The notes beneath the pieces were generated by a model. That model searched no databases, was not told the origin of the DNA, and was given only the letters and a program-made list of their open reading frames with translations. This document shows positions 25,551 through 34,139 of a stretch of 64,000 bases of DNA, in pieces (position 1 is the first letter of the stretch; the number at the start of each line of letters is the position of its first letter). A program made the position numbers and the translations under genes. The DNA comes from Allopusillimonas sp048270225. GTDB lineage: Bacteria > Pseudomonadota > Gammaproteobacteria > Burkholderiales > Burkholderiaceae_B. The stretch covers positions 385,517-449,516 of the forward strand of contig JBLWTG010000003.1 in assembly GCA_048270225.1 (NCBI GenBank). Reading direction: 5' to 3'.

Positions 25551-26387
25551 ATGGCGGAGTGGAACCGTGACACCCCATGGCGCCAAGGGCATCTGCTGGG
25601 CAACGACGCAGCGGAAGCTTTGGGGCTTACCTCCATACTAGAGCCAGAGCGCACCCTCGTTATTATCGCCAGCCATGATTGCGACCTTGCGCAAACTCCC
25701 GAACTGGAACCGGTTATTGAGGTCGTTGTTGGCCGTCTCATAACGGAGAAAGACGGTAACTGCACCCACGGCAAGAACGCCCGCAAGCTCCATATCGAAT
25801 TTGTGGGCGTCGATACCTTTTGGGTCGAATTCGAGGTGACAGCGAAGCGTTCGATTGACAAGCTTGCTCTGAATGCCTTCGAACCGCGCCTTGACGCATG
25901 CCTTTCTCCTCAGAATCGCATCAATTTTCAAATGTGGCTGGCTAGTCGTTATCGTCGCTCCGCATTTCCCGACGAATTTGAGAGACGGCTTACCAGGGAA
26001 ACAAAACTGGCAGAGAAGATATCTAAGGCCGTAAAGCCTCATGGTGAATTGATTGCTGGCGTCTTCTTTGATGTGGATGAGGGTGTCGAGGTGGCTCGCT
26101 GCGGCCCTGATGACACATATGTCCTGGACATTATTATCCTGCATTCGGCTGATCCAGATTTCTACGCGGCAGAGAAGGCGGCAGAAAATGCAGCCAGGAC
26201 TATTGAGCAGGCATTCAGAGAAAAACTGTTTGTCCCCACCGAAACGTGGCGACATATTGAACTGCGTTCCTGTGATTGCATATCGGAGTCAGTCCTGACG
26301 TATCTACAATTTAAACAATTAAAGCGCTGGAGGCTGGATCACCTCAGTCTTGCTGCAGAGCCCCAGCATTCTGTATTGGTTGAATAA
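25551..26387 (+). CDS. unknown protein with SHDCD motif, third gene of the tRNA-Ser cassette
   Basis: A 278-residue protein with no family I can name. The conspicuous element is IIASHDCDLAQ at about residues 38-48, followed by EVVVGRLI. The Cys/His/Asp cluster looks like an active or metal site in a beta-rich core. The middle is basic and Arg-rich (SRYRRSAF), the C-terminal half contains GVFFDVDEG and a helical segment. It lies 9 bp after the HTH gene, so all three are probably one operon. Related 'S-[HQ]-x-C-D-[LI]' proteins are, in my memory, found in variable genomic regions; function unknown. Confidence 0.6.
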   Translation: MAEWNRDTPWRQGHLLGNDAAEALGLTSILEPERTLVIIASHDCDLAQTPELEPVIEVVVGRLITEKDGNCTHGKNARKLHIEFVGVDTFWVEFEVTAKRSIDKLALNAFEPRLDACLSPQNRINFQMWLASRYRRSAFPDEFERRLTRETKLAEKISKAVKPHGELIAGVFFDVDEGVEVARCGPDDTYVLDIIILHSADPDFYAAEKAAENAARTIEQAFREKLFVPTETWRHIELRSCDCISESVLTYLQFKQLKRWRLDHLSLAAEPQHSVLVE

Positions 26388-26730
26388 AATGTACGAGATC
26401 TGGGTTTGTCTGATGCGTCGTGCATTCCGACTGTTTCAGACTTATTGCGCGCGGCGGTGACGCGCGTTTCGTCCAATGCACGGATGATGCCGATCAAAGA
26501 CACCGGACTTATCGACCTTCTTTTCTCGGTAATAACCCTAGATTTCCAGCAACCCTCGTCTAGGTACAAACCCCAAACAGTTTTCAATAGCAAGGGCTAT
26601 GCAACTGTTTGCGGGCCAGCCGCATAACCTTTAAGAATACGATCCTGAAATAAAGGACTTTGACTCATGCATAGGTCAAATCTAGCATGTGCCCTAGCAG
26701 TTCTGGACCACCCTAGATTGAGGACTCCCC
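26388..26730. other. 343-bp intergenic region between the unknown cassette and the peptide-type binding protein
   Basis: No gene is supported. A 73-codon frame at 26406-26627 has no recognisable protein and no ribosome site. Near the right end, AATCTAG (26679) and CTAGATT (26713) form a loose inverted repeat, and GAGGA precedes the next start. No copy of the tRNA-Ser 3' end was seen, so an attachment site could not be shown. Confidence 0.5.
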
Positions 26731-28299
26731 ATGAAACTGAAGTTATTGCCTGCTGTTGCCTTGATTGCGCTCGGTTTCTGTACCGTGCCTGTCGCCACTG
26801 TTCATGCTCAGGACGCCGCGCGTCCCACGTTAAGGGTTAGTTCCGGCGCAGCCGACAACGCGACCTTTGACCCGCATCGCGCCACGTCCACCCACGATAA
26901 AGGCGTGGTCAGCCAGATGTTTAACGGGCTTGTGCGATTCCCGCCCGGCAGCGCCGACCCCACCAAGCTTGAGCCTGATCTTGCCGAAAGCTGGGATGTG
27001 TCGGATGACCGTAAAGTCTGGACATTTCATCTGCGCAAGGGCGTGCAGTTTCATGGCAACTACGGTGAAATGAAGGCCGACGACGTGGTGTATTCGCTCG
27101 AGCGCGCCGCGGACCCCAAGCGTTCAAGCTTTGCGTCCACTTTTGTCGGAATGGACAACGTGGAGGCGCTGGATGATTACACCGTCCGCGTTACGCTGAA
27201 ATACCCTGACGCAGGGTTTCTTGGCAGAGTATCCAACTATCACGGCGGCAATATTGTCAGCAAGAAGGCAGCGGAAAAGCTGGGCAACAAGTTTGGCGCA
27301 TCGCCCATTGGTACAGGGCCGTTCGCGTTTTCAGAGCATGTCACGCAGCAGTATGTGAAGCTGGTTGCCAATGATAAATACTTTCGGGGCAAGCCCAAGG
27401 CTGCGGGCATCATGTATCGAATGATCCCGTCCGACAGCGCTCGTGAACTGGCATTTGCGTCCGGTGAGCTGGATATCACTCAAGGCAAACGGGAGCAACG
27501 CTGGGTGGCGAGTGCTCGCAAGCGCGGCTACAACGTGGATATTTTCGAGCCCGCTGAGTTTCGTATTCTGCACCTGAACCGAACGATCAAGCCGTTGGAC
27601 AATCTGAAAGTGCGCGAAGCGATTGCTGCGGCGGTGGATGTAGACCAGATACTGAAGTACGTGGGGAACGACGTCGGTACCAAAGGCTGTTCAGTTGTGC
27701 CCAATGGTTATCTGGGCCATGACTGCAGTGCTGGCGCCTATAAGCATGACGTCGCCTACGCCAAAAAGCTGTTGTCCGAGGCGGGCTATCCAAATGGTAT
27801 AGAAATTAAATCCATCGTATCCAATATTTCGGCCCAGCAGCCGATTATGGAAATCATACAGGCGCAGCTGGCCGAGGCAGGCATCAAGCTCAACATGGAA
27901 GTGGTGGATCACGCCACCTATCAGGCACGCAGCCGCAAGGATCAAAGCGCCATTGTGTTCTACGGTGCAGCGCGGTTTCCGAACGCCGATGCCTATTTGT
28001 CAGAGTTCTTTGATTCTGCGTCGGCAATCGGGTCGCCTACTGCGATGTCCAACTTCTCGCATTGTTCGGTGGCAGATAAAAGCATTCGTGCAGCGCGGAT
28101 TGAGCCTGATCATGCCAAGCAATTGGCGCTGTGGAAAGATGCGCAGCGCGAAATCCATGACGACGTATGCGGCATTCCATTATTTGGTCTGAAGCAAGTA
28201 TGGCTGCATTCAAGCAAAGTGCATCTTGGCTATGACCTTAAGGGTGCACTGAATCTGGCGCCACCCGTCACGGAAAATACAACGCGTGATGCAGACTGA
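26731..28299 (+). CDS. ABC transporter periplasmic binding protein, peptide/opine type (family 5)
   Basis: A 522-residue extracytoplasmic binding protein of the DppA/OppA family. Sec signal peptide at 1-26 (hydrophobic, ending VHAQDA); typical core phrases include LAESWDVSDDRKVWTFHLRKG and YSLERAADPK. It is the receptor for the DppBCDF-like genes at 33.2-37.0 kb, separated from them by the oxidoreductase genes and a LysR gene in opposite orientation. The nearby amine/imino-acid dehydrogenase genes suggest an opine, dipeptide or N-substituted amino acid ligand. Convergent with the LysR gene. Confidence 0.88.
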   Translation: MKLKLLPAVALIALGFCTVPVATVHAQDAARPTLRVSSGAADNATFDPHRATSTHDKGVVSQMFNGLVRFPPGSADPTKLEPDLAESWDVSDDRKVWTFHLRKGVQFHGNYGEMKADDVVYSLERAADPKRSSFASTFVGMDNVEALDDYTVRVTLKYPDAGFLGRVSNYHGGNIVSKKAAEKLGNKFGASPIGTGPFAFSEHVTQQYVKLVANDKYFRGKPKAAGIMYRMIPSDSARELAFASGELDITQGKREQRWVASARKRGYNVDIFEPAEFRILHLNRTIKPLDNLKVREAIAAAVDVDQILKYVGNDVGTKGCSVVPNGYLGHDCSAGAYKHDVAYAKKLLSEAGYPNGIEIKSIVSNISAQQPIMEIIQAQLAEAGIKLNMEVVDHATYQARSRKDQSAIVFYGAARFPNADAYLSEFFDSASAIGSPTAMSNFSHCSVADKSIRAARIEPDHAKQLALWKDAQREIHDDVCGIPLFGLKQVWLHSSKVHLGYDLKGALNLAPPVTENTTRDAD

Positions 28300-28314
28300 G
28301 TCATCGGTGCGAGA

Positions 28315-29232
28315 TCAATTGCCATGCAGCAACTCGTCGGAAACCTGCTGCGCCACCCGGCGGGCAACGCCCATGAAAGCCTCGACCAGGTTTGCATTGC
28401 GCGCGGCCCGTACGCGGCACAGCTGGAATGTGAATTCGATTTCAGGCTCGAATCGCCGCAGGGCTATCTGCTTGTTCACCCCTTCGGCAAAAAGCGGGTG
28501 TACAAGCGAAACGCCCAGGCCTGCCGCGACGAACTCACAAACACTTGGCGCTGTGACGGATACCAGCACAGGCGTCAGGCGGGCACCCACTTCGTTGAAT
28601 GCCTGCCTGACCAGTCTGTCTGTCTGGCTGCCATAGGCAAAGGAAACAAAGGGCACGGCATCCAGGTCACTGGCTCGAATGACTCGTTTACGCGCCAGCT
28701 CATGGTTCAAAGGCAAGGCACAGAACAGCGGCGAGGAAATCATCGGTTCCCGGTCAATATAGGGATTCTCGATATGGTTGCCTACCAGGACGACATCCAC
28801 CTGTTGCGCGACCAGCCATTCGGCCAGGAACTGGGAGCTGCGCGTATCGATAGAGACATGTACATCTGGGTGGGTCTTTAGGAATTCCATGGTGACGCGA
28901 CGCACAAATGATCCGGACAGGGCAGGCATGACGCCGATGTGCAGCTGTCGCTGTTCATCTCGACGTATCGAGTCAACAGCCTCTTCAAGCTGGCGCAAGC
29001 CCGCGAAGATGCGATCTATTTCTTCATACAGGCGCATGCCGTGGGAAGTAGGCGCAAGCTTTCCCTTGACGCGCTCGAACAGCGCCAGGCCGGTGTCTTG
29101 CTCAAGTTTCAGCAGCAGCTTGCTGACCGCCGGTTGTGACACAAATAAGGCGTCGGCAGCGCGGTTAACGGCGCCGTGTTCTATCACGGCCTTGAATGCT
29201 TCGATTTGGCGCAGATTCAGCGTTTTCTTCAT
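28315..29232 (-). CDS. LysR family transcriptional regulator of the catabolic island
   Basis: A 305-residue LysR-type regulator: N-terminal winged HTH (residues 1-65, LRQIEAFKAVIEHGAVNRAADALFVSQPAVS in part) and a C-terminal periplasmic-binding-like effector domain. Only about 23 bp separate its start from that of the divergent oxidase gene, so its operator must overlap both starts. It likely controls the oxidase-transporter genes in response to their substrate. Confidence 0.92.
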   Translation of the reverse strand: MKKTLNLRQIEAFKAVIEHGAVNRAADALFVSQPAVSKLLLKLEQDTGLALFERVKGKLAPTSHGMRLYEEIDRIFAGLRQLEEAVDSIRRDEQRQLHIGVMPALSGSFVRRVTMEFLKTHPDVHVSIDTRSSQFLAEWLVAQQVDVVLVGNHIENPYIDREPMISSPLFCALPLNHELARKRVIRASDLDAVPFVSFAYGSQTDRLVRQAFNEVGARLTPVLVSVTAPSVCEFVAAGLGVSLVHPLFAEGVNKQIALRRFEPEIEFTFQLCRVRAARNANLVEAFMGVARRVAQQVSDELLHGN

Positions 29233-29255
29233 GTATCCATCCGATGAGTGTGCGA

Positions 29256-30389
29256 ATGAGCAAATTGGAATCTTATGACGTAATCGTGGTTGGCGCCGGT
29301 ATGGTCGGCGCGGCCATCGCTTACGGTCAGGCCAGGGCCGGGCGACGAGTCCTGGTGCTGGACGGCGCCGATACTGACTATCGTGCGGCTAAGGCAAACT
29401 TCGGCCTGGTCTGGGTGCAGGGCAAGGGGTATGGCGCGCCAGCTTATCAGATGCTATCGCGCCAGGCCGCAAAATTGTGGCCCGACTTCGCCAGAACACT
29501 GGAGCATGAAACCGGCATAACGCTTGACTATGATAACCGCGGCGGACTTCATTTTTGCCTGGGAGAAGATGAGTGGCATCAACGTCAGGCGCTGCTTGAG
29601 ACCTGGAACGGCCAGTTGGACGATGAGCCTGCCTGTACCCGTATGCTGGACCGGCGTGAGTTGCAGGCACTCTTGCCGGGTGTGCATTTCGGGCCTGACG
29701 TCTCTGGTGCGAGCCTGGGCAATCTGGATGGCCATGTCAATCCTTTAAAACTGCTTGCTGCGCTCCATAAGGGTTTGCTGCTGCATTGCGCTACGTTGCT
29801 GAACAATCACCCCGCAACGGATATAGAAGGGCTTGCTGGCGGCGGCTTTGTCGTGACTGCGGCAGGTAATCATTATCAATGCGCGCAGGTCATTATTGCG
29901 GCGGGGCTGGGTGCAGCCAGGCTTGCCAGTCAGGTAGGGCTGGATATCCCGATATTTCCGCAGCGTGGACAGGTTCTGGTCACTGAGCGCTTGTCTTCGA
30001 TATTGCCCATGGCTGCCAGCGGTATACGCCAGACCGCAGAGGGCACGGTGATGATCGGTGTTACGCAGGAGGATGTTGGCTATAACCTGAATACCACGTC
30101 CGCCGCCGCAGCTTCCATGGCTGGTAAGGCCATTCGCATTATGCCCGGTCTCGCGCGTGCTGGCTTAGTCCGTCATTGGTCCTGTCTGCGCATCAAGACG
30201 CCGGATGGCTGTCCTGTCTATGCAGAATCTTCAACGCATCCGGGTGCAATGGTCGCGGTCTGCCACTCCGGCGTTACCCTGGCGTCCTTTCACGCCGGTC
30301 CTCTTTTCAGTAGTCAGCATGGTTCTTCGTTGGCTGCAAATCTCGATTTCTTTCATCATGGGCGATTCGATGTTCCGAAAACTCAATGA
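29256..30389 (+). CDS. FAD-dependent oxidoreductase, DAO type (beta-like subunit of a three-part dehydrogenase)
   Basis: About 377 residues of the D-amino-acid/sarcosine oxidase (DAO) fold. Dinucleotide motif VVGAGMVGAAIAYG near the N-terminus; NFGLVWVQGKG near residue 48 resembles the beta subunits of opine oxidase and D-hydroxyproline dehydrogenase. ATG at 29256 is preferred because GATGAG lies 7 bp upstream; 29244 is also possible. It overlaps the [2Fe-2S] subunit gene by 20 bp. Probable role: oxidation of a secondary amine or imino acid imported by the adjacent ABC system. Confidence 0.82.
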   Translation: MSKLESYDVIVVGAGMVGAAIAYGQARAGRRVLVLDGADTDYRAAKANFGLVWVQGKGYGAPAYQMLSRQAAKLWPDFARTLEHETGITLDYDNRGGLHFCLGEDEWHQRQALLETWNGQLDDEPACTRMLDRRELQALLPGVHFGPDVSGASLGNLDGHVNPLKLLAALHKGLLLHCATLLNNHPATDIEGLAGGGFVVTAAGNHYQCAQVIIAAGLGAARLASQVGLDIPIFPQRGQVLVTERLSSILPMAASGIRQTAEGTVMIGVTQEDVGYNLNTTSAAAASMAGKAIRIMPGLARAGLVRHWSCLRIKTPDGCPVYAESSTHPGAMVAVCHSGVTLASFHAGPLFSSQHGSSLAANLDFFHHGRFDVPKTQ

Positions 30390-30663
30390 CCCGGGCGCCC
30401 AGGCGCTGACGCTTTATATCGACGGGCAGGCTGTCGAGGCACATATCGGTGAAACAGTGGCCACGGTCATGTTGCGACAGACGTCACCTGTCACCAGGAG
30501 TACACCAGTACTCGGCAACCCGCGGGCTCCTTACTGTTTGATGGGAGTGTGCTTTGAATGCCTTGCTGTTGTGGACGGCATTGCGTCTACACAAACCTGT
30601 ATGCTCCCGGTACGCGATGGAATGCGGGTGGAACGCCAGCATGGCAAGCGGGGTGTCGTATGA
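30370..30663 (+). CDS. [2Fe-2S] ferredoxin-like small subunit of the dehydrogenase
   Basis: A 97-residue ferredoxin-type subunit with C56, C61, C64 and C77 (YCLMGVCFECLAVVDG), the C-x4-C-x2-C-x12-C pattern of the small subunits of HcnA, opine oxidase and hydroxyproline dehydrogenase. It passes electrons between the two flavoprotein subunits. The ATG at 30370 gives the family length; it overlaps the upstream gene by 20 bp and the downstream gene by 4 bp, so the three subunits are translationally coupled. Confidence 0.85.
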   Translation: MFRKLNDPGAQALTLYIDGQAVEAHIGETVATVMLRQTSPVTRSTPVLGNPRAPYCLMGVCFECLAVVDGIASTQTCMLPVRDGMRVERQHGKRGVV

Positions 30664-32057
30664 ACAAGCAAGTTGACTTACTGATCATTGGCGCAGGCCC
30701 CGCAGGCATGCAGGCGGCGATCGAAGCGCGCAGTCATGGCCTGGATGTATTGATTGCGGACGATCAGCCTGAGCCGGGTGGTCAGATATGGCGCGCCGTG
30801 GAGCGTAGAGCGCATCAACATACCGGCGAAATCCTCGGAGAGGAATACCGCGCGGGCGCTGACATCGTGCGACAGTTCCGGGCTTCGGGCGTGGACTACC
30901 GTCCCCTGACCCAAGTCTGGCAGATAGAGCAGGGCTGGCATGTGTATATGACACAGGAGCAGAAGGCCTTTTCCATACGGGCAGACAATGTACTGTTAGC
31001 CACTGGCGCTCAGGAACGGCCCGCTCCATTTCCCGGCTGGACCCTTCCAGGCGTCATGACTGTCGGCGCGGCACAGATTGCGCTCAAGGTATCCAACCAG
31101 GTCCCGGCGGAGCCTGTATGGATTGCAGGCAGCGGTCCGCTCGTGTTGCTCTACATCAAGCAACTGCTGGAGGCGGGCGGAACCGTTGCGGGCTGGCTTG
31201 ATACGGCGCCTCCTGGACACTGGCGCAATGGAATGCCTCACCTTTTGCCTGCGCTGAAAAAATGGCGGGACCTGAACAAAGGATATCAATGGTTGCGCGC
31301 TATCCGTAAGGCTGGTGTGCCCGTATATCAAGGCGTCCATCATTTCAGTGCAGAGGGGGACGAGCGGATTTCCGAAATCGTTTTTACCGACGTTCATGGT
31401 GCGAGCCAGCGCAAACCTGCCTCGCTGCTGCTTGTCCACGAGGGCATTGTGCCGTCCATCCATATGAGTCGGGCGATAGAGTGCCAGCACGCATGGGTAG
31501 ACAGCCAGCGATGCTTTGTGCCACAGGTGGATGACTGGGGGGCGAGTGATCAGCCCGGCATCTATATTGCGGGAGACGGCGCGGGTATTGCGGGTGCGCG
31601 GGCAGCCGGTTTGCGTGGTCGGATCGCCGCACTGGCGATTGCCGTACGTGCAGGCCGACTGACCCGTCAGCGCGCCGATGCGGTGGCTGGGCCAGTACGC
31701 CAACGGCTGGCTGCGGAATTGGCGCTGCGCCCTATGCTGGATGCCATGTATCCGCCTCGCGCCGATACCGTATCTCCGACTGACGAAACCATTGTCTGTC
31801 GCTGCGAGGAGTTGACCGCTGGAGATATACGCGCTGCCGCGAAACTGGGGCAACCGGGCCCCAACCAGATCAAATCGTTCACCCGGGCAGGCATGGGGCC
31901 TTGTCAAGGCCGTCAATGCGGTTACACCATTGCCAACATCTTGGCGGAAACGCAGCGTCGTCCCGTGTCTGAAGTCGGATTCTATAGAATACGGCCACCT
32001 TTGAAGCCTTTGACGTTGGGGGAACTGGCCTCCCTGGACGACAAGGCGGAAACATGA
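30660..32057 (+). CDS. FAD/NAD(P)-binding oxidoreductase with BFD-like [2Fe-2S] domain (alpha-like subunit)
   Basis: A 465-residue flavoprotein like HcnB and the alpha subunits of opine oxidase or D-hydroxyproline dehydrogenase. FAD motif IIGAGPAGMQAAIEA at the start, a second dinucleotide fold near residues 160-180, and a C-terminal BFD-like cluster domain with C380, C382, C415 and C420 (CRCEE, GPCQGRQC). The start overlaps the small-subunit stop (ATGA); the longer frame upstream is only the shadow of the preceding gene. Followed by a second DAO-type oxidase with another 4-bp overlap. Confidence 0.87.
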   Translation: MNKQVDLLIIGAGPAGMQAAIEARSHGLDVLIADDQPEPGGQIWRAVERRAHQHTGEILGEEYRAGADIVRQFRASGVDYRPLTQVWQIEQGWHVYMTQEQKAFSIRADNVLLATGAQERPAPFPGWTLPGVMTVGAAQIALKVSNQVPAEPVWIAGSGPLVLLYIKQLLEAGGTVAGWLDTAPPGHWRNGMPHLLPALKKWRDLNKGYQWLRAIRKAGVPVYQGVHHFSAEGDERISEIVFTDVHGASQRKPASLLLVHEGIVPSIHMSRAIECQHAWVDSQRCFVPQVDDWGASDQPGIYIAGDGAGIAGARAAGLRGRIAALAIAVRAGRLTRQRADAVAGPVRQRLAAELALRPMLDAMYPPRADTVSPTDETIVCRCEELTAGDIRAAAKLGQPGPNQIKSFTRAGMGPCQGRQCGYTIANILAETQRRPVSEVGFYRIRPPLKPLTLGELASLDDKAET

Positions 32058-33184
32058 TGACTGAGTCTGTCTACGATGTTGTCGTCATTGGCGGTGGACT
32101 TCATGGCCTGTCCGCAGCCTTGCATCTGGCTCGTGAAGGAAAGCGTGTCGTCGTGCTTGAGCGTCACTGGGCTGGCCGGCACGCGTCGGGAGCTACGGCC
32201 GCGGGCGTGCGAACTTTGAATCGCGACCGTGGCGAGCTGGAGTTATCGCTTGAGGCCATGGAAATGTGGCCTCGGCTGAAATCGCTGGTCGGTGATGACT
32301 GTGGATTTCATCCGAACGGACAGGTGTGCGTGGCCGAAGATGACGCAACGCTGGAGCGCTTGCAACGACATGTAGGCGCGCTGCAGCGCGACGGCTACAC
32401 ACATGAAGAGATGATCGACAGCAACGAGCTGCGACGTTTGTTGCCGGCGTTGAGCCCGCACTGTCGGGGAGCTTCCATTGCGAGGGGAGATGGCGCGGCC
32501 GATCCTCACCGCGCACTGCTGGCCTTTCGGCGGGCTGCACAAGAGGCCGGTGTCACGCTGCGAGAGCAATGCGGTGTCAGTGCCATCGAGCGCAGTGGTA
32601 ATGACTGGAAAGTCATCAGTACCTGCGGAAACTGGACGGTACCCGTCATTGTCAATGCAGCCGGCGCCTGGTCGGCCCATATCGCGGCGATGGTTGGCGA
32701 TGTGATTCCTTTGCAAACCAAATCGTCGATGATGATGGTCAGTGAACGACTGGAGCCTTTCATCAAGCCGGTTGTGTCCATCTTCGGGCGCTCCTTGTCG
32801 TTTAAGCAGTCTGACCAGGGGACGCTTGTCATTGGCGGCGGATTGCAGGGTGTACCCGATCTGGATAAAGAAACCTCCACGGCACGTATGGGCATACTCG
32901 CCAAGGGCGCGCGGGCTGCCACGGATCTGTTTCCTGATGTCAGCGATGTTCGCATCGTACGCGTATGGGCCGGCCTGGAAGCAAAAACGGAAGACCTCCT
33001 GCCGATCGTCGGCGGCTCTCCGAATGCTTCGGGCGTATTTCATGCATTTGGATTCTCCGGGCACGGGTTTCAGCTTGTTCCTGTCGTTGGTGCCGTGATG
33101 GCAGATCTTGTCATCCGCGGTGCTACGCACCGAAACATCGACAGTCTTGGCGCTCGAAGACTGATGCAAAAAGCTTGTTCATGA
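32054..33184 (+). CDS. second DAO-type FAD-dependent oxidoreductase
   Basis: A 376-residue flavoenzyme of the glycine/D-amino-acid oxidase fold with VVIGGGLHGLSAALHLA at the N-terminus. It is clearly different from the first DAO gene of the cluster, so it is not a simple duplicate. It may oxidise the product of the first enzyme, replace its beta subunit for another substrate, or act alone. Overlaps the alpha-like subunit gene by 4 bp and precedes the transporter permeases by 13 bp. Confidence 0.85.
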   Translation: MMTESVYDVVVIGGGLHGLSAALHLAREGKRVVVLERHWAGRHASGATAAGVRTLNRDRGELELSLEAMEMWPRLKSLVGDDCGFHPNGQVCVAEDDATLERLQRHVGALQRDGYTHEEMIDSNELRRLLPALSPHCRGASIARGDGAADPHRALLAFRRAAQEAGVTLREQCGVSAIERSGNDWKVISTCGNWTVPVIVNAAGAWSAHIAAMVGDVIPLQTKSSMMMVSERLEPFIKPVVSIFGRSLSFKQSDQGTLVIGGGLQGVPDLDKETSTARMGILAKGARAATDLFPDVSDVRIVRVWAGLEAKTEDLLPIVGGSPNASGVFHAFGFSGHGFQLVPVVGAVMADLVIRGATHRNIDSLGARRLMQKACS

Positions 33185-33197
33185 ATAGGGATACCCG

Positions 33198-34139
33198 ATG
33201 ATACGCTTTGCTATCAAGCGGCTGCTTCAGGCGATACCAACGCTGCTGGCCATGCTGACCGCTGTATTCATATTGGTTCGTCTGGTACCTGGCGATCCGG
33301 CTGCGGTGATGCTTGGAGACCAGGCCAGCGCCGAAGCGCTGGAGGCGCTGCGACAGCAGCTCGGCCTGAACCTGCCGGTCTATTTGCAGTACCTGCATTT
33401 TCTGGGAAATGTGCTGTCAGGCAATCTGGGCACGGCAATGTCTACCGGTCGGCCGGTGCTGCAGGAGGTGGCTACGGTACTTCCCTGGACACTACAGCTT
33501 ACTGCTTCGGCCATTGTCCTGGGCACGCTGATGGGTATGCCATTGGGGGTCTGGGCCGCTCTGCGCCGCAATGGCTGGCCGGACTATCTGGGCCGCCTGT
33601 TTTCGTTGACCGGACTGTCGTTTCCAGCCTTTGTGTCGGCGATCCTCATGCTTCTGTTTTTCGCGATCCAACTGGGCTGGTTTCCGGTGATCAGCAAGGT
33701 TAGCGCGTCCGGCTGGAAGGATCAGTTGATGAACCTGGCGTTGCCCGCGTTCAATCTGGGGTTGATCATGATGGCCTACGTGACACGGGTTACTCGTTCT
33801 TCGATGTTGGGGGTGATGGGCGAAGATTACATTCGCACCGCGCGGGCCAAAGGCATACGCCCCATGCGTCTTATTGTGCGTCATGGTCTGCGGAATGCCC
33901 TGATACCTATCGTCACGGTGGTAGGCCTGTATTTTGGAACGCTGATCGGCAATTCCGTACTGACTGAAATCGTATTCAATCGTCCAGGGCTGGGAAAGCT
34001 GATCCTGGGAGCTTTGAACGTGCGTGACTACACGTTGCTGCAAGGATTGATGATTGTGTTCGCGTTCTGCGTGATTATCGTCAATCTCTTGACTGATCTG
34101 GTCTATGGTCTGGTTGATCCAAGGGTAAAGTTCAAATGA
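33198..34139 (+). CDS. ABC transporter permease, DppB type
   Basis: A 313-residue inner-membrane permease of the peptide/nickel/opine ABC family, with about six helices. N-terminal phrase AIPTLLAMLTAVFILVRLVPGDP is typical, and the EAA loop (DYIRTARAKG) lies near residue 210. Partner of the next permease (4-bp overlap) and of the binding protein at 26.7 kb. Confidence 0.93.
   Translation: MIRFAIKRLLQAIPTLLAMLTAVFILVRLVPGDPAAVMLGDQASAEALEALRQQLGLNLPVYLQYLHFLGNVLSGNLGTAMSTGRPVLQEVATVLPWTLQLTASAIVLGTLMGMPLGVWAALRRNGWPDYLGRLFSLTGLSFPAFVSAILMLLFFAIQLGWFPVISKVSASGWKDQLMNLALPAFNLGLIMMAYVTRVTRSSMLGVMGEDYIRTARAKGIRPMRLIVRHGLRNALIPIVTVVGLYFGTLIGNSVLTEIVFNRPGLGKLILGALNVRDYTLLQGLMIVFAFCVIIVNLLTDLVYGLVDPRVKFK

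Noticed and set aside
26406..26627. A 73-codon open frame in the gap before the binding-protein gene
   Set aside because: No ribosome site, no recognisable protein and no support from neighbours.
23934..26730. A duplicated tRNA-Ser 3' end (attachment site) at the right end of the cassette
   Set aside because: Looked for by eye; no convincing copy of the tRNA tail was found.
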